From Paramacrobiotus metropolitanus (Eukaryota > Tardigrada > Eutardigrada > Parachela > Macrobiotidae), in the NCBI RefSeq assembly GCF_019649055.1, contig NW_026570344.1, positions 186,001-250,000 of the forward strand: DNA of 64,000 nucleotides, in the 5' to 3' direction. A model generated the notes under the pieces. It did no database searches, was not told where the DNA came from, and saw only the letters and a list, made by a program, of their open reading frames with translations. Made by a program: the position numbers and the translations under genes. Positions 46,101 through 58,060 of this stretch are shown in pieces (position 1 is the first letter of the stretch; each line of letters begins with the position of its first letter).

Positions 46101-47657
46101 CTTTTTCGGGTCGGAAGTGATGGCATGGTATAGGTTCAGGGAGAACTCGTCCGTAGCATTCTTCAGGTCCTCCATAGTAGCGGTGCTGGGTGGGAGCTGT
46201 TGAAGGGAAGATAAGATTACACTGGTGGAAATGAATAGACTGTGGTGCAGAATGCTGGAAGTTAAATATCGAAAGCGGCCGTGCAGAATTGCAAATTGAA
46301 CCGGTTTTCACTTTTCTGTGTCAGGGTGGTGTATACTATATAGCATATCAATTGGGTTGGGTTTATGTTCGTGCCTGGGAGCTGCAGACGATTGGATCAA
46401 TAAATTCTTGTATTTGTTGTTGTGAATCACTTGGTGCCGTTTCGGTTCGGCTGGGTAAGGTTGGGTAGTCGCGAGTGGCAAACGGTAGTTCTTTGACTAG
46501 GAAGTGCGGTGTCTGGAAGTGGAGTTGGCTGTTTTGTATTTAATACGGGAGTCATGGTGGAAGTCACACAGTTAAACGAAAGTTTTATGGACAGTTTAAT
46601 GTGAAATTTTGGCAGAATTCGGTCTGCACGCCGATATTTAACTGCTGAATAGACCAAACAGATTAGGTCGAAAATAATGAGCCATTATTGCGAATAACAT
46701 AAGGTGCCGATATCGATCATGCAAAGTTGTTTGCTTGATCTCCGAAGGAATACCGTTAAAATTGAAACTTCAGTAATTTTGTTGTGAATGACGTTTAATA
46801 GTTATAGCAGGGCACACAAAAAATGTTTATTTTGAAAAAGGTACTCGTACCAATTACTTACCATTAGTAGGGTAATACAGCTGGGGTTCGTTACATGTAC
46901 ATAGAAGATAAGTTCATAATACGAGTACCTCTCGAGTCTCGACTAAGAATCCGTAAATGTCCATGAATAATGAATTTATTGAACGCGAATATCTGTAGAG
47001 TACGTAGAAGCAAATATTCTACGCTGTGCTACGTTAGGAGCCCCCAAAAAATCTGGTAGTATACTGAAAGATGTTAATTATAACGAGTTAGAAAATCCGT
47101 AGGATATTATAATAAAAAATAGTTGGTCCTAATCGTGAATCGCTGTAATTACTGTCTTTAGAGTCCAGACTGAAAACCTCACGGCTCAGCTGGCGTTGAA
47201 TATCGCTTAATTTTATGGCGTTAATTAAAATTGCAGGTTTTTATGGCATTCACTATATCCCTTTAATTGCGTATACAAACAATTAGTTTGCTTTTGTAGA
47301 GGCGTGGATGTGATCCCCATGCTGGAGAAAATGGGCGTCAGTGAGACTTGGATTGGTTACATTCGTAAATCTGGAGCCGGTCACTTAGCCGCCGCTTTTG
47401 CCATGTACAAGTTAGCCACCCCACTGCGCTACTCGGTCACTCTGGGAGCCACAACAGTCGCTATTAATTATCTAACGAAACGCGGCTACATCAAGCCGGT
47501 GCCCAGTGCAGCCAAGATCAAGGAGATGATCAAAGACCGCGGAGAGAAACTCAAAGTCTTGTCGCGACGGGGGCGACGTCGCCTCAGCCGGATTCGGGAT
47601 AAGTACGGAAAGCTGAAGAAAGATGCGGCCCCCAATGGGAAAATAAAACGGGATTGA
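43119..47657 (+). CDS. FAM210A-like mitochondrial membrane protein
   Basis: Homologue of FAM210A/B (DUF1279) inner mitochondrial membrane proteins. Two exons, 43119-43909 and 47300-47657, phase-2 intron, 1149 nt, 382 residues. The long Ser/Arg/His-rich N-terminus could carry a mitochondrial presequence. A predicted helical charged region precedes the first membrane segment ([20 protein letters not shown]), followed by [27 protein letters not shown] and a second hydrophobic stretch. The basic C-terminal tail ([19 protein letters not shown]) is likely coiled or helical. The 3390-bp intron contains a whole serpin gene on the opposite strand. Confidence 0.92.
44397..46175 (-). CDS. Serpin, probably inhibitory, nested in the FAM210A-like intron
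   Basis: Serine-protease inhibitor fold. Three exons: 45777-46175, 44880-45489, 44397-44566; 1179 nt, 392 residues, typical length. Family blocks: [50 protein letters not shown], and the reactive loop [20 protein letters not shown] with [20 protein letters not shown] behind it. The hinge [10 protein letters not shown] is the small-residue pattern of inhibitory serpins. Counting from it puts P1-P1' at Arg-Ser, which predicts inhibition of trypsin-like proteases. From this ATG no signal peptide is seen, but an acceptor-like CTTCAACAG just upstream means an extra 5' exon is possible, so secretion is undecided. Confidence 0.94.
44769..44800. repeat. Perfect 32-bp palindrome in serpin intron 2
   Basis: Each half is 16 bp (left half GAAAGGTCTTAATGAA), centred on GAATTC, with no spacer and no mismatch. 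It could extrude as a cruciform or form a perfect hairpin in either nascent transcript (serpin or FAM210A-like intron). Confidence 0.85.
46336..46343 (-). promoter_or_regulatory. TATA box candidate of the serpin gene
   Basis: CTATATAG, itself palindromic, 161 bp upstream of the serpin ATG on its coding strand. An initiator about 30 bp downstream would leave a short leader with one small intron ending at about 46200. Confidence 0.4.
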
Positions 47658-49484
47658 TTGTGATTGTGCCTTGGTAGTCTTTTGTTTTGGGCTTTCTTAG
47701 GAAAGTCTTTTTGTAATTATGTTGCTAAATTGGTATTATGTATTGTACATGTGGCGATCGACAACTGCACTGTGTGTGACTTACTAGAGCGTTTTTTGTT
47801 TGGGAGGCAACGAGTGATGCGTATAGTGGTTCCAGTCATTAAATTTTGATAAAAAGATGATGGGCTGCGCTGAGTGGCGATGAGCGTACTGTAATATGCT
47901 AATAATACTCGTGAGAATAGCTCGCAGAGTGATGACCACTCGCGCTGGACATGCATCACTGAGAACCGGTCGCGCGTCCCGTACGATGTACGCGCCGGCG
48001 CAGCGTACTAGGCATTAGTGACACCTTGTCAGGTGGATTACTCAGAACTCTTGGCATAATTAATGCAAACTGTTCGTTCGAAGATATTTGCGGCTAAAGC
48101 ACGTGGTACGGAAAGTAAATCATATTTATCAGAAATAATTAAATTACAGCCACACAATAAATGCTATTTTAAAAATAAAAATTTTGCACGGAAAGCACTG
48201 ACGCTAGAAGTAGGTAGTTCTCAGTTTCTACTCGTAGGTGGTACTGAGTTTTCAAGCATCACGCAACCATCAACAAAGATCTAGGGTAGAAGCGCGGCAA
48301 TAATGATGCTACATGAACAATAATTGTTCTTAAACGAACGACTGCAACAAAACAAGTAGAGATACGGCGTATTTACTATTTAGGTCCTTCTTTTGAAATC
48401 CTACTGTAATATTCAGACTCCAAGGGTTACGCTAACCAAGTGTGAGTAGCGAAACATAAAAATTCAGTACGTGCGTAATTTGAATAAGAGAAGCTATACT
48501 TAACTTATCTGAGGTTGAAACCAAATTAATCGTTTTTATGAAAACTCATTCTTATTTCTGATTCTAACATACACCAATCTACTGCGTAAATTTCGTTCTG
48601 ATTAGGAAAGGTCACCTGCTTTTGTGTGTTATGTCGCCTGCAGTGAAACGCGTTTCTTCCTATTTAAGACTCGAAGATTCTGCGCAGATGTCGGATGCAA
48701 CAGTAACTGAAGTTGAATGAAAGGAAAAAGAGTTAAACGTACACAAGCCTATAAAATTTCTATCGTGCCATCACTGCCACGTGATAAATGTTTATGTATG
48801 CTTTGGAAGCTATTGCCCCCACACACTTCAACAACAACTTCACCCCGCATATCAATAATTGCATTCTATATCCGCATTAATCGCCGCTTTATATAGAGTT
48901 TACTGCGTCGGGTACTGCTGCAGAGTGCAGAGTCGCAGACATACCAGCAATTATGAATGAATTAGAAATGATTAACAAGTAATCTTCAGTGGACAAGATA
49001 GCTCGTGAGTTTGTCGCCGGGTCCATGACGATGTTTACCCACAATCATAATTCGTAACGGCACTGCAGTGATGCTAGCAACGTGCATACGCAGTGGAAGT
49101 GATGCTTGTCCAGTGAGTCTGTCCGCTATGATCCATATAGCATGAACGCGTTATGTCCGGACAAGACAGGCCACTTGTTCCCCATTACCGTAGTACATGT
49201 AACTAATAATGTCCTTCCATCGACCCACGAGTGCTGGTACTCGTTCTAGCTTAATTGGACGCTTCTTGGATCCGTCTCACAACACACCTGCACATGTACG
49301 ACTGTCGCATACGTACCCGTGCTGCACAGCCGCGTCAACATCCGGGAGGATTTAAAGCCCCATCGTGCATCACCAACAGCATCAGTTTCGTCTTCTAGCT
49401 CCTGCTCTTCTCTACCGTTTCTCGCTGCTAAGCCGCTGTATCCACGTTTAGTGCGAGAAATCCGGTAATCTGTGCAAATCCACC
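47658..49484. other. Intergenic, promoter side of the chitin-binding gene
   Basis: No coding region was supported between the FAM210A-like stop and the next gene. The core promoter is annotated separately at 49351-49387. Confidence 0.45.
49351..49387 (+). promoter_or_regulatory. Core promoter: TTTAAAG box and TCAGTT initiator
   Basis: TTTAAAG at 49351-49357 and TCAGTT at 49382-49387 are 31 bp apart, the classic arthropod TATA-to-initiator distance. Transcription is predicted to start near 49383, about 100 bp before the ATG of the chitin-binding protein. Confidence 0.65.
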
Positions 49485-50753
49485 ATGGCCGTTATTTCGC
49501 TGTTACTGGTGTCCTGCCTGGCATCCGCTGCTCTGGCTGCTGCCGTTCCCGCCACTTCGGGAACCTCGGAAGTACAGGCTGCCGCTGCCAATGCTCAAAC
49601 CACCGTCGAACAGCCGGTTGCTGCTGAGAGCGCGTACGGGTACCGTGTGTCTGGTTGCTTGTGCAATTTTGCTTAGCCATTGTTTTGTGTTGTTGGAACT
49701 TGCGACATGTGTCGCCAACCAATCGCATGCCAGATCCTTAATGAATACATTATTCCGTATCACAGCAATAAATATCGCTTTTTAAGATTCAGTTATTCAT
49801 TCCATTTAATTTACTTAATCCTCCATAACTTCGCTTTCGAAATGATAATTAACGCCTCATATGTATATGTATGTAACTTCTGGATGACCGGGAAAGTGAC
49901 TCTTTATATGGTTAATATTCTGCACAGGTACAACAGCTACAACAAGTACAACTCCTACGGCAGCTCCGGCTATGCTCCTCGCAGCTACGATTCCGGCTAC
50001 AGCAACTACGAATCCTATGGCACACCCTACGTGACACAGAGCTGCTACGGTCAATACCCGGGAGTGACCGGAAATGCCAATTACGATTGCAAATCATACT
50101 CCGTCTGCCAGGCTGATGGCCGTCTGGACATCCTCTACTGCCCACCGTACACCCGCTTCAACAACTACCTGGGAGTCTGTGATTGGCATTTCAAAGTACG
50201 TACCAAGCACTTGTACAACTTCGGCCTATGTACTTAACACATTGTGTCCATCACTTACTCGTGGAAGTAACTCGTATGCAAACGTGCACCCTGTCACCGT
50301 TGACGACACGGGCGAGACGTTTAACGACAAACACCAATCTAATGCAAATTGAAAAATTATAATGTTTGCTTTTGGGTATTGAGAAATTCCACGTTAATTA
50401 GCGGTGGACAATATGAATTTGATTTTTTAAACAACCTTTTAATAAGCTTCCCCCATTGTCCTGTGTAGGTCGACAGCTACTGCAACCCCATCTACAAGGA
50501 GGAATACAACTACAACTCGTACGACAACAAACAATCCTACGGTTATGACTCTTACAAGGCGCCCAGCTACGGATCGAGCTACAACAGTTACGATAACAAA
50601 TACAACAGCTACGACAACAAGCACAGCAGCAACTATGACAGCTACGGTCATGGTTATGAGCACAAGAGCAACTATGGCGGCAGCTATGGATCTGGCTATG
50701 ATTCCTACGCTCCCAGCTATGGACACCGATCGTCCTACTCCAAGAAGTACTAA
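49485..50753 (+). CDS. Secreted chitin-binding (CBM14) protein with Tyr/Ser/Asn-rich tails
   Basis: Likely extracellular matrix, cuticle or peritrophic protein. Three exons: 49485-49639, 49928-50195, 50469-50753; 708 nt, 235 residues. Signal peptide (MAVISLLLVSCLASAALAAA), a short Ala/Thr/Val linker, a Tyr-rich segment (YNSYNKYNSYGSSGY), one peritrophin-A domain with the six cysteines (C..DCKSYSVC..LYC..VCDW..SYC), then a long tail of short Tyr/Ser/Asn/Gly repeats (YNSYDNKYNSYDNKHSSNYD) ending SSYSKKY. The Tyr-rich flanks could be cross-linked by peroxidases or stack with chitin; this is inference. TATA-like box and initiator lie upstream, AATAAA at 50907-50912. The CBM14 call is strong. Confidence 0.9.
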
Positions 50754-51196
50754 TTTAATCCGACAGGTTTTATACGGCTCCTGTATCATAGCTCGGTGAT
50801 GCTTTTTTGTACTTCAAGTTTTTATATTACACGAATTTATTGTGAACGCGCTGGAAACGGCTAAGCGTAAAAAGCAAAAGAAAAAATCCGAATTGCACTG
50901 TGATCGAATAAAGCGAACATTACTGTACTTGCGCTTGTTAAATAAGTACATCACTTCCAAGCTTAAAAAAGCTTCAGATTAGTCGATTGGGGCACTCTAC
51001 AGGAATAAATATTAATCACAAACCTACGCACTACAAATTACGACTGCAGTTGCACAAATGCTCGACCGCTTTAATACACACCGTATTAGGTAGCATGGCA
51101 TAAGCGTACAACATCAACCATTTCCACATAAAAACACTAGGTACTAAGTAAACAGCGGCACCTTTAACAAAATCATATCCTAACCTAAATTTTGTA
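50754..51196. other. Convergent 3' flanks, chitin-binding gene and LENG1-like gene
   Basis: No gene here. It holds the AATAAA of the chitin-binding gene at 50907-50912. Confidence 0.5.
50907..50912 (+). terminator. Polyadenylation signal AATAAA of the chitin-binding gene
   Basis: AATAAA 154 bp downstream of the stop codon at 50751-50753. Confidence 0.5.
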
Positions 51197-53385
51197 TCAG
51201 TACCCATATCTATTATCGACATTCTGCCGAGCAATATGGGGATTAAACTGAGAATTATACTTCTGCGAGCCTCTGGACGTCCGACTCCGATCATCAGCAG
51301 GCACCGGCTCCGACTTAATGGGCGCACCACTTTTCACTGCCAAAAGCTGCAGCGTTCGTCTCTTCTCTTCCGCTTCACGCCGCAAACGTTCAGCTCGCAG
51401 GGTTTCTATGCTTTTTGACTAAAACAACAGAATCCATTTTGTTATCATGACAATCTCACAACTATTACTTTAACAGCTTAACAACGGCTTTACCTGGTTG
51501 ATGTTTTGTGACGCGACGGCGGCGGAAGGAATCGATGCAGTAGAGACTGGATCATCCTCCGTCGCATCTGCATGCTTCCGCTTTTTGTGTTTCTTCTTTG
51601 ATTTCCGAGACGGACTAGGCGATGATTCACGTTTAATCATTGCATTATCCGCACGAATAATATCTTTCCGTGTAGAAGAGTTAGCCGGGGTAAACGCTAT
51701 GGCACGAGGCGGAAATTGCGGTTGTGTGCGCTTAACCTCTCGAGCGGAATCCCGCTTTGCAGCGGCCTTTATCGCGTTGATTGGATCGTAGAAATCCTTG
51801 ATTTTGTCATCGGAGGATTTAATTTGCGGTTCAACGCGATGCGGTATGGTTAAGCCGCTGGAGGTCGGGATGTCGCGGCGTTCATCATGAGAGAGAGCGT
51901 ACCAAGGTGCAGCATCTGCAGATGATAGGAATGCGTTTGTGAAGTTGCAATCACGTAGTGTATACAACAAATTAAAATGAAAATACGAACAAAATTCGTA
52001 CAAACTATGCAACAAACCCATCCCTGGAGCATTTGCTAATTCGGCTGAACAACAGATAATTCGGCTATTAATCAGACAACAAATCCTCAACATCCCGTTA
52101 AAAATGCTCAATTACCCTTCATTTTGTTCTGATTAAAACTTTGAATTAAAAGACAACACAATCAAAATACACAGCGAGCTTCCAGGACAGAAACGACATC
52201 GCCATCTGGTGTTATACGATGCATATAAAAGGCATACGCGGTCATTCTAGCTGCCAGACTCTAGCAGTACTCGTACTGTACATCATCTCCTTCAGCACTT
52301 ACGTTGTGCTTCTTGTGCACTCTGTCCAAGATACGTGAGGTAGCCAATGCTCTTTTCATACTTCTCCTTTTCCGCACGTTTCTCGGCCTCATGTTCCGCA
52401 TTGACGACAGTGGATCCCTTCTGTAAGACACAAGTCCGAGGTCAAATCCGAGAGAAAAAGCATGAAACGCGTATTCTCAAAACAAATTCTTACAATCTAA
52501 CAGAAATTTCAAACGTACTAAAATGGCAAAACAAACTCCGTTGAAAGTCGGAAGTATAAGCTTTTTGGCCATACGGTGATTAACAAGTATTAAACACCAT
52601 GCTATTCATAAGCATAAGCACTGAACTACAGTGTAGTGAGTGCACTCACAAAACCATTCAGCCAATGCTTTACCCTTCCTTTTGCCAGACGTAACGAGCA
52701 ATGAATTTACCAAATACCAACAAAGCCACTTAATATGTTCAGTTGCTCTAATATTTCTGCGTCGAATTACCCCGAATTTCTCCGCATCTGTGAACAGATT
52801 GACATGTTCCTGTGCTCCCTGATCGGAAGGAAAGATCTCGGATAGAAAACCCTCTGCACTGACAACGGTGGCATCACGAATATCCTCGTTGTCAGCGTCC
52901 TCAGCAGGCAGGGACGAAGCAGACTCACTGACAAACTTCTCACCCAACAGCACTGCATTCCGGGCTTTGGCTTTCTCCCGCAGGAGAGTTGTGCGTGCTT
53001 CTTGTTCCTACGAAGTAGCATTGTAAGCAAAGAATCCCGAAAACATCAAGCTTCACAACCAGCTGCGGATCAGCCAATACTTCAGTATTAGGAACTTGCA
53101 ATCATTTTTTTATTTCTTATCATAAATAAATAAGCAGGAAGCATGAAAATCTGTGTGCTTTGTTATGGTTTTTATCAGAATCTCACGGCTAACGCGATGC
53201 GTCGCTGGCGTTCTTCCTCCTCCTCGGCTGCTTGGGCTTCGTCACGACGCACTCGAGCGATGTTGTCTTTGGTGCGAACATGCCATCTACACATCAATAA
53301 TCAATTCAACATATCCCGCCCAACGTTATCTATACCGAGTCACCAAGATATAACGTAAGTACCTTTTCTTCGGCAGAATATTCAT
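51197..53385 (-). CDS. LENG1: LENG1-like nuclear protein (Cwf18/CIR N-terminal type)
   Basis: Homologue of leukocyte receptor cluster member 1, found with spliceosomes. Six exons: 53363-53385, 53187-53286, 52771-53007, 52303-52420, 51494-51915, 51197-51418; 1122 nt, 373 residues. The N-terminus [20 protein letters not shown] followed by [12 protein letters not shown] is the family signature. Then a charged helical region ([10 protein letters not shown]), [23 protein letters not shown], a basic Ser/Lys stretch ([13 protein letters not shown], likely nuclear localisation), and the C-terminal block [15 protein letters not shown] with [13 protein letters not shown]. It is divergent from TRAPPC2L, with 500 bp between the ATGs. 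Confidence 0.93.
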
Positions 53386-53882
53386 GATGGCACTGTTGGC
53401 ACAACATCAAATCCAAGCTCTTCCAGACTTTCCTCAGGTTACCCCCGGGCTTCGGGTTACCCTTTCCTCGGGTTCTGCATTCAGAAGAATCAGAACAGCA
53501 GCAGAATGTCAGAGTTCAAACGAAACAGAACCAAAATTTATGGAAACTACCGCAGTCAACTGTAAAGCTCGGAATAACGGATCAGCTGTTTATTTGTAAA
53601 GCTACCAACCAGAACTTTAAAAACCAAAACAAACACGCTCCAGATGTTGAAACCAGGAGCAGAGACACCCGAAAACCTTTTGCTGATAATTATTGTAACT
53701 TCCAACCGGAAGTGAAATGGAATATCCTAGTAGCTGCCGCCCGTTAGGGCCGTGGAACCTGAATCTTTGATTTCCTCCGAAAATTTTTGTTTTTAGTAAT
53801 TTGAGTACTGTTACTGTACTTTTCAGTTTTCACCGTCTCTTTTGACGTTTTTTACTAAATTTCACACATTTCACACTTGGAG
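53386..53882. promoter_or_regulatory. Probable bidirectional promoter, LENG1-like / TRAPPC2L
   Basis: 497 bp separate two divergent start codons of housekeeping-type genes. No TATA box is seen near either start, as is usual for such promoters. Positions of the transcription starts are unknown. Confidence 0.4.
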
Positions 53883-55324
53883 ATGGCTCTGTGTATCGGA
53901 ATTATGGGTGCAGAGGTGAGCTAAGTGTCCGTCATTATGTGCACAACATTCACGGAATCACGGTTTGTCATTTGTGTTCTTATTGTTAGGGCCCTCTATC
54001 ACGCAGTTACTGTGACTTACATTACATTATTACGCTAGTTACTTACGTTACTAGTATGTAAAATAAGTAATACCGATAAAGTATCACGTTTGATAATAGC
54101 TTTATTTATTACTGCACAGAATCAGCCGCTGCTGATCAAAATCAGCTCCTCCATCCAGGAGCCCATTAAATTCCACTATCTCCTCCATTCGGCTCTGGAC
54201 GTCGTGGAAGAGAAAACACAGCCATCGCAGAAAACTCCCGGTTCAATATCGTCGGGAGACCTGCGCGATCTCTATTTGGGTGAGGATAACTGGAGTCATT
54301 TTATTATTACCCGTAGATATTAAAATTGAGCAGTTTAGCTGGAGGTGCGACATTGTTAATGTTGGCAGATTACCGTACTGTACTGTGTCTGTAGTTGTAC
54401 ATACTGTTATCATTTATGTGCACCTTCCGATCGAGCGATCAATGATTTGCTTACTTTTGCAGGCTTGCTGTACCCATCTTCTGATGAAGTCAGAGTGTAT
54501 GTGGTTTTCATTAAATTGCTCAAAGTTATTTAACTGCAGTTGAGTGTAATACTTCTGTGTGTAATACTTCTCTGCATAAATAAGTATTTGCAGGATTTCC
54601 ATAATTTTTTACTACTGTATTTCCATGCATACTGTATTTTCTTGGACTGTGCGTAGTTTATGTATATATATATTATTAAATCTTTTCAGAGATTAATTTT
54701 TCTGTTCCATTGTTTTATAGCTATGCCTACTGTACCTGCACAAAAACTAAGATGATCCTGGTGGTTGAATCGGCCAATACCGCACTGAGGGAGAATGAGA
54801 TACGCGCCGTAAGCTGTGCTATGGTTTAAACTGTAGCTTTATAACTTTTTATGCTGTTTACAGTTTACACTTTCAGTTAAATCTGCCGAAAATACTGGCT
54901 GGGATCTATAATGCAGTGCGAAACTAAAAATTGACGGTTGAATGAATTACTTACATTATTATATCATGATTATGCAAAAGTGGTACTCTCCCATGTTATT
55001 CTGGGTAGTTACAGGATGAATGACGAATGCAGTGTTGCTTATCTTGTCGACAGATGCTGCTGTGTTATAATAATTCTGTTTTTTTATCTAATTCACGAAT
55101 TTGCTTAATTAGGTAATACATTGAAATGCTGTTTTTGCGCTTGCAGTTGTTCCGTCGGTTGCACGTTGCCTATGCGAATATGGTAATGAATCCCTTTTAC
55201 GAACTGGGACAGCCCATCAGTTCCAAGTGAGTAGTACTTGCAAAATGCTTCCTGTTAATTGGTGTAGGAATGTTTCTCTTGCAGGTCATTCCATGAGTTT
55301 GTGGAGACAATGATAAAAAGCTGA
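53883..55324 (+). CDS. TRAPPC2L: TRAPPC2L, trafficking protein particle complex subunit 2-like
   Basis: Sedlin/longin-fold subunit of the TRAPP complexes that act as Rab GEFs in ER-Golgi traffic. Six exons: 53883-53915, 54120-54279, 54463-54496, 54721-54808, 55147-55226, 55285-55324; 435 nt, 144 residues (human protein is close to this length). MALCIGIMGAENQPLLI, KFHYLLHSALDVVEEK, DLYLGLLYPSSDEVRV, VVESANTALRENEIRALFR, VMNPFYELGQPISSKSFHEF all align with the family. No oddities beyond a 34-nt third exon. Confidence 0.95.
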
Positions 55325-55772
55325 AACACCCAAAAGGGAGTACAAGCTTTTCTGTGATAGATTTCTCTTTGGTACACATTATTTCATCGCAGCTTTTATA
55401 CTTCTATTGCGTTTTCTTCGCAACGCCGATTTATTATAGTAAAAATTGTGTTTTGTATTTCTGTATTGTATTTTTACGTCGCCATTAAGTTAGATAAGTA
55501 TATTCGTAATTCGCATATTCAGCAATACCGTCGGTGGTGCAAAACGAAGTCAAATGATGTATTGTGGCAAATTAAAGCTAAAGGTTGCATTTGTCATACC
55601 TCAAAAAACCATTTCATTGTTGGGAACAGAGCGCGTTTAGATTCCAGTGTATCTGATGCTGCTGTCTTGTTTTAACACATAGAAACGTTAGGAGAAGTTA
55701 ACCGTTACTGAACGACCACCTGATTTCTCCATCCTTTGCTGGCGTAGGGCATTATTAAAATTTATCTTCACA
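55325..55772. other. Convergent intergenic region, nothing seen
   Basis: Between the TRAPPC2L stop and the stop of the minus-strand F-box gene. No feature was recognised. Confidence 0.4.
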
Positions 55773-57268
55773 TTAGTAAAAACCGGCGTTTTCTGCATTG
55801 AGCGGTGCTTCCGAGGTAGGACCATGATTGACATAGCACAGCAGAAGGTGTTGTGTTGAAAGTTTAAAACCTCGTAAAATATCCACGCTGATGGCCAAGT
55901 CTGCAGCGGCGATCTCCAGTTCGAGAAAGTCTTGGTAGCGATCTTCACTCCTAAAGCACAAACCTGCATTATGTTAAGATGAATTTTTCAATTTGTTCAG
56001 ATCGAAATTTCTTCACAAACTTAACAAAAATTTGTACCAACGAATTTGGTAAATAACCTCGAAAGTAAATGTAAATACCGGTATCAGAAAATTAATGGGA
56101 TTCATCAGTCGTACCATGCCAAGAGCTTAACGATATCCCATGCACTTCTTTCACTGTTCAGTACTTCCATAACCGCCGCTTCTTGAAATTCGTTCAACGG
56201 TCCGGCAATTTTGGCAACAAAATCCCAGCTGGCTGCTTCGTCTTTCCACTCGGTAATCTCAATGGTGTGATCATCAACGTCCACTTGTAATATCTCCTGT
56301 TGCTCGCCCCACCAAGAACCCAGACCATTCAAAAAGGAAGCCGCTAAGACGCACTTTCTAAAAGAATTATTAGTGTTTTCCTTCTAAACTTCTACGCATA
56401 CTTGCATGCAGTCTCATTACATGCAAGTTTTATACGAGACAGCGTGTAACACAAATTTTTTTAAGTGAACTTGGAGACAGTAGTGCGAAAATACGAACTA
56501 CGAAAAGAAACTTGGAAGAACGCAAATATCGCACTAAAAACCAAACAATTTTACAGTAGTTTATTTTAAGTTTATCGATGCACGGTACAATGTTGTACGT
56601 ACTTGAGTCTGATTTCTTTAATCCACTCAGGAAAATTATACTGAAAGGCTTCCATTGGTAGCAACAAGTTCACGAAGGTCACTGTGCAGAATTTCTCAGT
56701 AACTTGTGGCCGGCATGCGGCTAGATGGTTGAAGATGCGCTCGAAGTCGTGGTACACGGCAAAGTAATACTGGCTGATGTCAGAGGTGTCAATTTCCGGT
56801 GCGACGGATGCTGGTGCCGCGACGAAAGTCAGACTGCGAGTTTCCGGGCCCAGCAGCAAACCGAATACGTGTTTGTACCACTCAAACCGGCCGTTTCCCA
56901 AGAACACGGAGTGGATCATTTTGTCGCGCCGTTCCAGCGTTAAGTGTACGGTGCGGCGGAGAAAAAAGTCGGATATCACAGCATTCCACATGCGGCACAC
57001 TCTGCAAATTAAGCTTATTGACCGCCACCGAATCATGTTGCTGTGTACTCTAAAATTTGCCGCAGAAGGACAAATACTTAACCGGTAATTATTCTCACCC
57101 TGAAAGCTTGTGCAGTTCTACAGAGTCGAAGTACTTGAAGATTTCAATTAGAACGTCGATGGGTAGGTCGGCAAATGAGCAACAGCTGTTTTCTGGTTCA
57201 CTATTGGATCTGGTGTAGTTTTCGTTTCGGTTGCCAGTGCGGCTGTGAACGATGCACGGAAAACATTT
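55773..57268 (-). CDS. F-box protein, distant member of the local family (5' end unresolved)
   Basis: Exons 57099-57268 (partial), 56603-57001, 56115-56357, 55773-55950, joined by phase-2 introns exactly as in the 26-35 kb cluster. F-box ADLPIDVLIEIFKYFDSVEL then VCRMWNAVISD; downstream LLGPETRSLTFVAAP, CTVTFVNLLLPME, IAGPLNEFQEAAVMEVLNSE and a C-terminal helical block starting SEDRYQDFLELEIAAADL. No in-frame ATG lies between the F-box and the acceptor-like CTTACAG at 57269-57275, so a first coding exon further upstream is needed. It is more diverged from copies A-C than they are from each other. Role: putative SCF substrate adaptor. Confidence 0.75.
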
Positions 57269-57992
57269 CTGTAAGCACAACAACAGAAAGTCCCAAGTTT
57301 TGATTCGCAGTTTTGTTTTGTTTTCAAAACATAAAGATTTTCTGCATAGATATGTGGCGTATATAATAGAACCTTGTATAATCCACAAGTGCAGTCATCA
57401 TTGTTAGCGTTAGCACGTTGGTTGCACACTCGAATCCACAATTTGTCCATAAGTATGCTGACGCGAAAATTATGTGGTACCAGCTACGTATATTAGCAAG
57501 AAAACAGAAGTCACAGAGTACTAGATTAACAAAAAACTTGATAATAGGAAAAGCATATGGTTCAGACCAGAAAATCCATATAAACTGAAACATTACGACG
57601 CAGTATGCTAAGAAACGTTAAATTTTTGTGGAATACTGAGCTATAGTAAAGAGCGAAAGTATGTGCAGCTTTTTGCTCATGCTTTCAGACATGGTACGTC
57701 AAGTTAATAGTAGTGTCAGCTACTGTTTGCACGTGTGCGCTGCTTTTTTTAGCATCCGGCAAAGTTTTACTCAGAATCACTGCGTACAGTGATATGTAGC
57801 ACTACCCACGAACGTAAAAAACTGCGGGCGGCAGATCCCAAAATGTAATCATACACGCTCAAAAGATATGACTGGATGTAGAAGTTCAAATTGTATGTAC
57901 GGCATGTTTTACAGATAATTCCACAGAAACCGCCGTATAAAATTAACTGGTATTGTGGGGTTTTGTGGAAAATTCCTTCAGGCTTCGATTAG

Positions 57993-57996
<4 letters not shown>

Positions 57997-58058
<62 letters not shown>
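57997..58058. repeat. (TA)31 microsatellite
   Basis: Uninterrupted TA run of 62 bp, directly next to the hairpin end of the minisatellite element. Confidence 0.97.
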
Positions 58059-58060
<2 letters not shown>

